12,494 nt of DNA, taken from assembly GCA_003663355.1 (NCBI GenBank), contig QMZV01000014.1:1-12494 (forward strand). Direction: 5' to 3'. A program made the translations under genes and the position numbers. This document shows positions 1 through 5,960 of the stretch, piece after piece (the stretch's first letter is position 1; each line of letters begins with the position of its first letter). The DNA is from Candidatus Aenigmatarchaeota archaeon. Its GTDB lineage: Archaea > Aenigmatarchaeota > Aenigmatarchaeia > QMZS01. The notes under the pieces were generated by a model that had not been told where the DNA came from, did no database searches, and saw only the letters and a list, made by a program, of their open reading frames with translations.

Positions 1-693
1 AAATCTGTATATACTTGCGAAAGTCAATTTGGTAAAATAAATAGAAAAAAGAATCAGTATAAAATTGGAAGTTTTGTTGAGAAAGAATTTAAAGTGTTTC
101 CTTCTTTAAGATGGATTGATTACAGTGATGAAGAAAAAGGAATAACAATCATAAATAAGGGAAATCCTGAAAATGAAGTTAGAGATAAAAGCATATATTT
201 GACCCTGATAAGATCTGTTGGAATGCTTTCTTCTGATGGAAGCTCGGGTCCACCAATTCCTGTTCCTGATGCAAGAGAATTAAAAAAATACACCTTCAAT
301 TACTCCATATATCCGCACTTTGGAGATTGGAAAAAAGCAAAATCTTATAGGCAAGGTTATGAATTTAATTATAATTTAATTGCATTCCAATTACCAGCTG
401 GAATAAAATATAGAAGCAAAAGATCATTTTTTAAAGTCTCTCCAGAGAATGTTATTGTAACTGCACTGAAAAAATCTGAAAATGGAGAAGGAATAACAAT
501 CAGATTTTATGAAGCAGAAGGTAAAAAAACAGATACCACTATAACCTTATTTAAAAAACCAAAAGATGTAAAAGTAGTAAACTTGATGGAAGAGAAAGAT
601 AAAGAGTTTGATAAAAAGATTAAAGTTGAGGAAAATGAGATAAAAGTTGTTGTCAATCCTTTTGAGATTGTAACTTTGAAAGTAAAATTATGA
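1..693 (+). CDS. GH38-type alpha-mannosidase, C-terminal part (5' end outside window)
   Basis: The reading frame is open from base 1, so the gene begins before the window; 230 residues are visible. The segment resembles the C-terminal beta domain of glycoside hydrolase family 38 alpha-mannosidases, which release alpha-linked mannose from glycans. Supporting motifs are a 'LTLIRSVG' strand (RSVG at visible residues 71-74), a proline-rich turn, and 'YPHFGDW' (visible 104-110) followed by 'YEFNYNL'. The 'RRG..GP' segment common after RSVG in this family is replaced by a Ser/Gly/Pro stretch. The catalytic zinc domain would lie upstream and cannot be judged here. The gene ends 37 bases before the tRNA on the same strand. 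Family assignment rests on motif recall. Substrate and location, such as surface glycan turnover, are unknown. Confidence 0.75.
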   Translation, partial: KSVYTCESQFGKINRKKNQYKIGSFVEKEFKVFPSLRWIDYSDEEKGITIINKGNPENEVRDKSIYLTLIRSVGMLSSDGSSGPPIPVPDARELKKYTFNYSIYPHFGDWKKAKSYRQGYEFNYNLIAFQLPAGIKYRSKRSFFKVSPENVIVTALKKSENGEGITIRFYEAEGKKTDTTITLFKKPKDVKVVNLMEEKDKEFDKKIKVEENEIKVVVNPFEIVTLKVKL

Positions 694-746
694 TTTTCGC
701 ATTAGATAAAAATTTAAAAATTTTAATTATGGGCCCGTGGTCTAGA

Positions 747-762
747 CCTTTATAGGGGATAA
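747..762 (+). other. D-loop insertion in tRNA-Val (one possible register)
   Basis: About 16 bases separate AGA (744-746) from TGGTTA (763-768), which together would form a normal D-loop. The D arm as encoded can fold into one long hairpin: D stem, A744-A768 mismatch, GACC 745-748 with GGTT 764-767, T749-T763 mismatch, TTAT 750-753 with ATAA 759-762, and loop AGGGG 754-758. This pairing would tie up G764 and G765, the two Gs expected to contact the T-loop. I see two 1x1 mismatches rather than the two 3-base bulges of a canonical bulge-helix-bulge splice site. It may be a degenerate intron or a retained extension. The exact ends are not determinable by eye. Confidence 0.7.
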
Positions 763-803
763 TGGTTAGGACGTCGCGTTGACATCGCGGAGGTCAGGAG
801 TTC

Positions 804-822
804 GAATTTAAAATATGGAAAT
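804..822 (+). other. T-loop insertion in tRNA-Val (15 extra bases within this span)
   Basis: The T-loop is 22 bases (801-822) and starts with the normal TTCGA. ATTT 806-809 can pair with AAAT 819-822, closing a 9-base loop AAAATATGG. This small helix abuts the 3' strand of the T stem with no gap, while the 5' strand has the 5-base bulge TTCGA, a half bulge-helix-bulge-like layout. Several 15-base excisions give a normal loop (TTCGAAT, or TTCAAAT if 804-818 is removed), because short A/T repeats make the junction ambiguous. Confidence 0.7.
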
Positions 823-835
823 CTCCTCGGGCCCA

Positions 836-856
836 TCTTTTTTTATTTTTTCTTTT
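836..856 (+). terminator. T-rich tract after tRNA-Val
   Basis: Runs of seven, six and four T residues, broken only by single A and C bases, directly follow the tRNA discriminator. Oligo-T on the non-template strand is the usual archaeal intrinsic termination signal. If it works, the uS19 gene starting at 861 needs its own promoter, which would have to lie inside the tRNA gene. Leaky termination with RNase Z release of the mRNA is the alternative. Confidence 0.55.
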
Positions 857-860
857 AATT

Positions 861-1247
861 ATGCCTGTATTTTTTTATAGAGGAAAAAAAGTTAGAGAAT
901 TAAAAAGAGAGGAATTTATAGAGTTATTGCCTTCAAAGGAGAGGAGAAAATTTAAAAGAGGTCTTACTGAACAGGAAGAGAAACTGCTTTCAAAATTAGA
1001 GAAATTTAAGGACCAAAAAGGAAAAAAGTTCATTAAAACACATTGCAGAGATATGGTTATTTTGCCTGAAATGATTGGGCACAGAATTGGAGTTTATAAT
1101 GGAAAAGAGTTTGTTCCTATTGATATATTGGAAGAAATGGTTGGGCATAGACTTGGAGAATTTGTCTTAACAAGAAAAAGAGTCCAACACGGTGCTGCTG
1201 GATTGGGGGCATCAAGAGGAACAAAATTCTCTGCAAGCAAAAAATAA
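861..1247 (+). CDS. rps19: Ribosomal protein uS19
   Basis: This 128-residue protein of the small ribosomal subunit head, near the A-site finger and uS13, matches archaeal uS19 throughout. Family features are the N-terminal 'FFYRGK' start, the mid-protein 'KTHCRDMVILPEMIGHRIGVYNGKEF', the 'MVGHRLGEF' helix and the C-terminal 'HGAAGLGASRG' that contacts 16S rRNA. Length is normal for archaea. The ATG at 861 is preceded only by the T-rich tract after the tRNA, with no obvious Shine-Dalgarno sequence. In most archaea uL2 precedes uS19; here a tRNA gene does, so the S10-type operon is broken on this side. uL22 follows after 27 bases and is probably co-transcribed. Confidence 0.97.
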   Translation: MPVFFYRGKKVRELKREEFIELLPSKERRKFKRGLTEQEEKLLSKLEKFKDQKGKKFIKTHCRDMVILPEMIGHRIGVYNGKEFVPIDILEEMVGHRLGEFVLTRKRVQHGAAGLGASRGTKFSASKK

Positions 1248-1274
1248 TCTAAATTATTAATTTTTAAGAAGATT

Positions 1275-1778
1275 ATGTACTCTAAAAAAGTTGAAGGAAA
1301 TGTGGCAAAAGCATGCTCACATAACTTGAGAATATCTGTTAAAAATGCAAAAGTTGTTTGCAAATCTGTGAGAGGCATGTATTTGAAAAAAGCCAAAAAA
1401 TTCTTAGAGGATGTATTAAAAGAAAAAAGAAGTATAAATGGAAAATACTATTCAAAAACAACGAAAGAGGTTTTAAATATTATAAAGAGTGCGGAGAAAA
1501 ATGCCGAATTTAAAAATTTGGATACAGATAATATGTACATCCTGCATATTGCCGCTCTGGACGGAACACATATGCACAGGAGGAGGCATAAAAGAAATAT
1601 TGGGACAAAAATTAAATCCGCCCATCTTGAAGTTATTTTAAAGGAAAGAAGAAAAAAAGAGGCAAAGGAAATTAAGGAAGAAAAAGAAATAAAAGAAAAA
1701 CCTGAAAAGAAGAAGGAAGTTGAGAAAAAAGAACAAGCTGAAGAGACAGAAAAATTGAAAAAATCAAAAAATAATTAG
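1275..1778 (+). CDS. rpl22: Ribosomal protein uL22
   Basis: This 167-residue large-subunit protein lines the nascent peptide exit tunnel through its beta hairpin. The N-terminal 'LRISVKNAKVVCKSVRGMYLKKAKKFLEDV' region and the later 'LHIAALDGTHMHRRRHKRN' match the archaeal/eukaryotic uL22 form, including the His/Arg-rich segment near the hairpin. Residues from about 117 to the end form a low-complexity Lys/Glu-rich tail, predicted helical or disordered, longer than the globular core requires. The gene follows uS19 after 27 bases, the conserved order. The usual next gene, uS3, is absent; a DUF1512 gene with its own TATA box comes next. Confidence 0.96.
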   Translation: MYSKKVEGNVAKACSHNLRISVKNAKVVCKSVRGMYLKKAKKFLEDVLKEKRSINGKYYSKTTKEVLNIIKSAEKNAEFKNLDTDNMYILHIAALDGTHMHRRRHKRNIGTKIKSAHLEVILKERRKKEAKEIKEEKEIKEKPEKKKEVEKKEQAEETEKLKKSKNN

Positions 1779-1782
1779 GAAA

Positions 1783-1803
1783 GATAAAGTTATATAAAGA
1801 TTT
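1783..1803 (+). promoter_or_regulatory. TATA/BRE promoter of the DUF1512 gene
   Basis: A purine-rich BRE-like stretch (1783-1789) precedes TTATATAAAG at 1790-1799, centred about 24 bases before the ATG at 1819. This spacing places the transcription start at or next to the ATG, implying a leaderless mRNA. No Shine-Dalgarno sequence is visible before this ATG, which fits. Confidence 0.7.
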
Positions 1804-1818
1804 AAATTAATAAACATT

Positions 1819-2997
1819 ATGTTCGGAAGTGTATATGATATTATAGGATTTTTAATTTTTATTGTATTGATATTTCTATTTCCAAGAATGATGTTGTATC
1901 AAATTCTAACTTTGTTGAATGCAAAAGTTCAGAGTTATGAAGAAATGACAAATAAAGCGCAGAAAATTATAATTAAGAAAATTGACAAAAAAACAAAATT
2001 GACAAAAAAACAATTGAAAAACAGCCTTGACAGAATAATGGAATACTTTGTTGTAGAACCTGATTCTGTTGATCCAAATGGAATTGCAAAAAAAATTCGG
2101 TATATTACAGAAAGGCATGATAAAAAATTAGACCTGTTTGTTGATGACATTTCTTCCGGTATTCCTGCAGATGAAAAAAAGAATTTATCCGCAAGCATAA
2201 CCCATACAATTGGTTTGTATCAAATAACAAAAATTATTAAACATTATATTGAATTAATAAAGCAGACAAAAAATTTTCAGATAGGGATGATTTTGCAGAT
2301 GCAACTTCCCTTTATTGATAAACAGATGAAGGCTCTTTATTCTTCAGTACCGGCTTTTGTTCAAGGTCTGTGCATCGGAGATTCAATAGGTCCTCTTTAC
2401 GCTGCAAATTTAATCGGGGATGCGAAAACAAAAAAAATATCTGAAGGAACTGTTGTCGCAAATAAAAAAATAGATGGAAAAGAAGTTTTTATTTTAAAAG
2501 CAGATGGACCCGGAGCAAATCTTGGAAATATTGACGAAGCAATTAGAAAAATTGTATCAAAAAATAAAATAGACAAAGTTATAACAATAGATGCTTCTGG
2601 TGCTCTTGAAAGCGAAAAAACAGGCAGTGTGGCGGAGGGAGTAGGTTTTGCAATGAGTACGAGAGGAGCGGAAAGATTTTTTGCGGAAACTTTCCTTACA
2701 GAAAAAAATATTCCAGTTGATGGAATAGTGATTAAAATGAAGCCTGAAGAGGCTTTGATGCCAATGAAAAAAGAGATTAAAAATGCTTTGCCTCTTGTTG
2801 ATGAAGCAGTCAGAAGATCTTTAAAAGAAGTAAAAAATAAAGCCATCATTGTTGGAGTTGGTTTAACCATTGGAGTTGGAAATAATAAAAAAGCAGCAAA
2901 ATTGGCAGAGGAAAAAATAGATAAATATAACAGAAAAGTTGAAAGGGAGAAAAAAGAGAAAGAAAAGAAAGGGGTTTTTGAAAGATTGTTTGGTTAG
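1819..2997 (+). CDS. DUF1512 family membrane-anchored protein
   Basis: This 392-residue protein resembles the archaeal DUF1512 family, whose function is not established. Residues about 5-27 are a hydrophobic helix, so the protein is probably anchored in the cell membrane with the remainder in the cytoplasm. A helical region follows (about 30-170), rich in Lys. The C-terminal half holds 'FVQGLCIGDSIGPL' and 'ILKADGPGANLGNIDEAI' (ADGPGAN at 228-234), then 'ITIDASGALESEKTGSVAEG' and 'AIIVGVGLTIGVGN'. These glycine-rich loops suggest a compact alpha/beta domain that may bind a small ligand, but no known catalytic motif is recognisable. The last 25 residues are highly charged. A strong TATA box 24 bases upstream suggests a separate leaderless transcript. 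Length is near the family norm as I recall it. Confidence 0.8.
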   Translation: MFGSVYDIIGFLIFIVLIFLFPRMMLYQILTLLNAKVQSYEEMTNKAQKIIIKKIDKKTKLTKKQLKNSLDRIMEYFVVEPDSVDPNGIAKKIRYITERHDKKLDLFVDDISSGIPADEKKNLSASITHTIGLYQITKIIKHYIELIKQTKNFQIGMILQMQLPFIDKQMKALYSSVPAFVQGLCIGDSIGPLYAANLIGDAKTKKISEGTVVANKKIDGKEVFILKADGPGANLGNIDEAIRKIVSKNKIDKVITIDASGALESEKTGSVAEGVGFAMSTRGAERFFAETFLTEKNIPVDGIVIKMKPEEALMPMKKEIKNALPLVDEAVRRSLKEVKNKAIIVGVGLTIGVGNNKKAAKLAEEKIDKYNRKVEREKKEKEKKGVFERLFG

Positions 2998-3012
2998 TAG
3001 TTACTATTTTTA

Positions 3013-3032
3013 AGTTATAAAATATATATAAA
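3013..3032 (+). promoter_or_regulatory. TATA-box promoter of the nucleotidyltransferase-fold gene
   Basis: TTATAAAATATATATAAA (3015-3032) lies 11-28 bases before the ATG at 3043. A box read at its left end gives a start at about the ATG, consistent with a leaderless transcript independent of the DUF1512 gene, which ends at 2997. Confidence 0.6.
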
Positions 3033-3042
3033 TAGTGGTATT

Positions 3043-3777
3043 ATGGGGGCAGAAGTTAATTGTCCTATTGAATACTTTGATTTGGGAGAAAAAAATACAA
3101 AAATATTTAATCCAGAAATAGGAGAAGAATATGTAGACTTATTGGTGTCCAAAGCCGACAGTTTTTTTGAAGAAAATAAAGATTTAAATTTAGCGTTAAT
3201 AGGTGGTTTAGCAGTTCAGGAATTTTATTCAGCAAAAAGAAAAAGGGTAACTTCTGATATAGATATATCTTCATTAGATGATGAAATTGTTAAAAGATTT
3301 GAAGAAAAGGGATATGAAATCTATAAAAATGAAATATTGGATAAATACTCTGCTAGAGACAATGAAAATCAAATTCATATAGATATTTATACTAGTAGAA
3401 TAAGTTATTTTGAGATAGATAAACTTGTTTTTGAAAATAGAGTAGAACCAGAAGGCTACAGTTTGAAATTGGCTTCTCCAGAAGATATAACAACCATGAA
3501 AATACTTTCTATTCTTACAACAGAGAAAGGAAAAAGTAAACACAAGATAGATATATATTCTATGATATTAAACCCAGATATAGACTTTGACTTGAAATAT
3601 TTAGCAAAGAGAATTAAAACAAAAATTTTGCCCAAGATACCTGCAAATTATTCTTCTATAATTAACGAAATTACCAAATCTTCTAAGGGGGTTATGGACC
3701 AATTTTCCAAAAAAGAAAGGAGATTTTTGAAAAGCGAATTAAATAGACTTAAAAATAAATTATTTAAAGAATATTAA
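3043..3777 (+). CDS. Nucleotidyltransferase-fold protein (AbiEii/minimal NTase-like)
   Basis: The 244-residue protein carries the signature of the DNA polymerase beta-type nucleotidyltransferase superfamily: 'ALIGGLAVQ' (G54, G55), then 'TSDIDIS' (D72 and D74 as metal-binding acids), and 'IHIDIY' with D114 as the likely third carboxylate. The following 'LASPEDITTMKILS' and 'KHKIDIYSMI' helices resemble the AbiEii and related families, which transfer a nucleotide to RNA, protein or small molecules. All three acidic residues are present, so it is probably active; its substrate cannot be deduced. No partner antitoxin gene of the AbiEi type lies beside it. It sits alone between DUF1512 and eS4 with its own TATA box, within what is normally ribosomal territory, and looks like an inserted gene. 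Confidence 0.75.
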   Translation: MGAEVNCPIEYFDLGEKNTKIFNPEIGEEYVDLLVSKADSFFEENKDLNLALIGGLAVQEFYSAKRKRVTSDIDISSLDDEIVKRFEEKGYEIYKNEILDKYSARDNENQIHIDIYTSRISYFEIDKLVFENRVEPEGYSLKLASPEDITTMKILSILTTEKGKSKHKIDIYSMILNPDIDFDLKYLAKRIKTKILPKIPANYSSIINEITKSSKGVMDQFSKKERRFLKSELNRLKNKLFKEY

Positions 3778-3806
3778 CATTTTAATTAAATTTTTCAATC
3801 TAATTT

Positions 3807-4493
3807 ATGGCACACTTGAAAAGGCAGGAAATGCCGAAATTCTGGCCGTTGGGAAGAAAAAAGAAGAGATTTGCCTTTGTCCCTGTTCCAGGTCCGCACA
3901 AAAAAAAAGAATGCATTCCTTTGGCCGTAATTGTAAGGGATATTTTTAAACTCTGCGAAACTGGAAAAGAAGCAAAGAAAATAATCAAAAATAAGGAAAT
4001 TTTGATTGATGGTCGTGAAATTACTGAGGAGAAATTTCCAGTTGGATTAATGGATATTTTAACAATTAAGAGAACAAAAGAAAACTATTTAATTCTTCCA
4101 TCAAAAAAATCTTTTGAATTCAGAAAAATCAGCGAAAAAGACGCAGAATATAAATATTGCAAAATTATTGGAAAAAGGATGCTGAAGAAGGGGATGCAAC
4201 TGAATCTGCATGACGGGAGAAATATTTTGCTGCCCAAGGAAGAAAAAGATAAATATTTCGTTGGGGATACCTTGAAAATTTCTCTTAAAACAAAGAAAAT
4301 TAATAAAGTTATTCCGTATAAAGAAGGAGCAGATGTTTTGATTATTAGAGGCAAAAACAGAGGAATAAAAGGAAAAATCAAAGAAATTATTTTAAAAAAA
4401 GATTTGCAGGGTCAGAGAGTTAAAGTTGAAATTAACAAGGAAGATAAAATTTTCAAGAAGGATTTGGTTTTTGTAATTCCTAAGGGGTTTTAA
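3807..4493 (+). CDS. rps4e: Ribosomal protein eS4
   Basis: The 228-residue protein is eS4, an archaeal/eukaryotic small-subunit protein bound to 16S rRNA. The N-terminus 'HLKRQEMPKFWPLGRKKKRF' and 'PVPGPHKKKECIPL' are typical. Residues about 40-90 form the S4-type RNA-binding domain ('AKKIIKNKEILIDGR'). A central eS4 domain follows, and near residues 170-190 there is a KOW motif ('GADVLIIRGKNRGIKG'). Length matches the family. In most archaea eS4 follows uL24 in the spc cluster; here it stands alone, preceded by the nucleotidyltransferase gene (29-base gap) and followed by a radical SAM gene. The AT-rich stretch at 3780-3793, about 26 bases upstream of the ATG, may be its TATA element. Confidence 0.96.
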   Translation: MAHLKRQEMPKFWPLGRKKKRFAFVPVPGPHKKKECIPLAVIVRDIFKLCETGKEAKKIIKNKEILIDGREITEEKFPVGLMDILTIKRTKENYLILPSKKSFEFRKISEKDAEYKYCKIIGKRMLKKGMQLNLHDGRNILLPKEEKDKYFVGDTLKISLKTKKINKVIPYKEGADVLIIRGKNRGIKGKIKEIILKKDLQGQRVKVEINKEDKIFKKDLVFVIPKGF

Positions 4494-4540
4494 AGAGTGT
4501 AAAATTATAGTTTTTCTTAAAATTAAGGAATAATCTTCAT

Positions 4541-4553
4541 AATTATTTATATC
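4541..4553 (+). promoter_or_regulatory. Possible TATA box of the radical SAM gene
   Basis: AATTATTTATATC has a TTTATAT core at 4546-4552, centred about 18 bases before the ATG at 4567. That is shorter than the usual 24-27 base spacing, so the true box may lie further upstream in the AT-rich 73-base gap after eS4. Confidence 0.35.
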
Positions 4554-4566
4554 ATAGTAATTAATA

Positions 4567-5952
4567 ATGACAGAATCTAACGAAGTTGTTTTTGTTCATG
4601 CAAGTCCTTCTAATTTGAGATATGAGTCTTGGGAGCCTTTAAATTTAGGTATTTTACAAGCTATCTTAGAAGAGAAAGGAATTTCTACATATTTAATAGA
4701 CGCTTATAGAGATAATTTGTCTTCAGAAAAAGTAATAAAAGAGATAAAAAAGAAGAATCCTGCAATTGTTGGAATATCTGCAGTTGATTTATCTCTCCCA
4801 CAAGCTTTAAACATTTCTAAAAAATTGAAAGAAGAAGATTTTATAGTCTGTTTAGGTGGATATGGACCAACTTTCCAATATGAAAGATGTCTAAATGAAG
4901 GTAAATGTGATTTTGTAGTTAGAGGCGAAGGTGAATATCCTGTTTCTCAATTATTTCCAGAATTGCTGAACAATAATAAAAGAGATATAAAGAGAACTGG
5001 AGGTATTTGTTATAAAGATGGTGACGAGATTATAAAAACTTCAAATCAAGAAATCGTATATGATTTAGATAGATTACCTTTTCCTTTGAGAAGAGATATG
5101 CCTCTAGAAAAATATAAAAAAGATAATATTCTTGGGGCTACTTTTATATCTGCGAGGGGTTGTTATTGGGGAAAATGCAAATTCTGTGATATCCGGAAAT
5201 TTCCTGGTGGGAAAAAATATAGAAAGAGATCGCCTCAAAATATAATAGAAGAGCTAAAGATGCTTCATGATGACTATGGAGTATCCTTAGTTGCGGATAT
5301 GAGTTCCTGCTTTTTGGGAATTAATGAAGATTGGGTTAAAAAATTTTTTAATCTTTTAAAGGATAATTTTGACGATATTTATTTGAAATTTGAAACTAGA
5401 GCAGACACTTTTTTGAAATTTAAAAATATTTTAAAAGATAATCTAGATATAATTTTTGGTATAGATGTTGGGATAGAAAATTTTGATGATAATTGGTTAA
5501 AGAGAAATTATAAAGGCACGAATAGAGTACAAAACATAAAAACAATAGAAATTCTCAAAGAATTCAAAAATATAAGAGATCGCATGGATACAGATAGATA
5601 TTGTACTTTCTTTAATTATTTTACAATTGATGTAGATAGAGATACTACTTTAGAAGAATTTACAAGACATTATAATACTCTAAAAGAATTAGAAATTGTC
5701 GGCACATGGAGACCCAATATTATACTTTATTATCCTTGGATAAGTAAAGAACAGCAAGATGAAATTTGGAAAGAAAAATCTAATCCTGATGCTCTAGCTT
5801 TAAAATATGCAATAGAAAATTTATATGGTTGTGGAGGATATCTCTCTAATAGTCGAGCATTAAATGAAAATAGATTAAACGATAGAAGAGATATGCTATC
5901 TTCTTTTTTTGATGAACTTTTAAAAGAAATGAAAAAGATAAAATATTCTTAA
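4567..5952 (+). CDS. B12-binding-domain-type radical SAM protein
   Basis: The 461-residue protein has the two-part layout of cobalamin-dependent radical SAM enzymes. Residues about 5-140 form a Rossmann-like B12-binding-type domain ('PLNLGILQAILEEKG', 'IVGISAVDLSLPQAL', 'CLGGYGPTF', 'DFVVRGEGEYPV'); the classic DxHxxG cobalamin ligand motif is not visible. Residues about 185-420 form the radical SAM barrel, with 'ARGCYWGKCKFCDI'. The cluster cysteines are C199, C204 and C207, a CX4CX2C spacing instead of CX3CX2C. Such enzymes methylate, rearrange or otherwise modify unreactive carbon atoms; the substrate here is unknown. YjbQ starts 8 bases after its stop, so the two may share a transcript. 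Cysteine codons are mostly TGT (8 of 10), unlike YjbQ next door (2 of 9), which hints at a different origin. Confidence 0.85.
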   Translation: MTESNEVVFVHASPSNLRYESWEPLNLGILQAILEEKGISTYLIDAYRDNLSSEKVIKEIKKKNPAIVGISAVDLSLPQALNISKKLKEEDFIVCLGGYGPTFQYERCLNEGKCDFVVRGEGEYPVSQLFPELLNNNKRDIKRTGGICYKDGDEIIKTSNQEIVYDLDRLPFPLRRDMPLEKYKKDNILGATFISARGCYWGKCKFCDIRKFPGGKKYRKRSPQNIIEELKMLHDDYGVSLVADMSSCFLGINEDWVKKFFNLLKDNFDDIYLKFETRADTFLKFKNILKDNLDIIFGIDVGIENFDDNWLKRNYKGTNRVQNIKTIEILKEFKNIRDRMDTDRYCTFFNYFTIDVDRDTTLEEFTRHYNTLKELEIVGTWRPNIILYYPWISKEQQDEIWKEKSNPDALALKYAIENLYGCGGYLSNSRALNENRLNDRRDMLSSFFDELLKEMKKIKYS

Positions 5953-5960
5953 ATAATTTT

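Larger units (their letters stand above)
731..835 (+). tRNA. tRNA-Val(GAC) with insertions in D-loop and T-loop
   Basis: This is a 105-base tRNA gene without encoded CCA. The acceptor stem 731-737/828-834 is a perfect 7 bp (GGGCCCG/CGGGCCC) and the discriminator is A835. T738 and G739 are positions 8-9. The D stem is 740-743/769-772, with one T-G pair. The anticodon stem is 774-778/786-790 with loop TTGACAT, giving anticodon GAC at 781-783, which reads the valine codon GUC. The variable region is AGGTC (791-795) and the T stem is 796-800/823-827, a perfect 5 bp. The D-loop has 25 bases instead of about 9 and the T-loop 22 instead of 7. Removing about 16 and 15 bases would leave an ordinary tRNA of about 74 bases with AG...TGGTTA and TTCGAAT loops. 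The intact stems argue against a pseudogene. A T-rich tract follows at once. Confidence 0.93.

Noticed and set aside
731..835. tRNA pseudogene or tRNA relic
   Set aside because: The acceptor, anticodon and T stems pair perfectly or nearly so, T8, A14, TTCGA and discriminator A are kept, and removal of the loop inserts gives a standard tRNA-Val. Decay would not spare every stem.
2397..2870. Long minus-strand open frame within the DUF1512 gene
   Set aside because: It is opposite a conserved gene, has no recognisable domain and a low-complexity hydrophobic composition typical of an antisense shadow.
3043..4493. Toxin-antitoxin pair formed by the nucleotidyltransferase and its neighbour
   Set aside because: The neighbour is plainly ribosomal protein eS4 and the other side is DUF1512; no antitoxin-like gene is adjacent.
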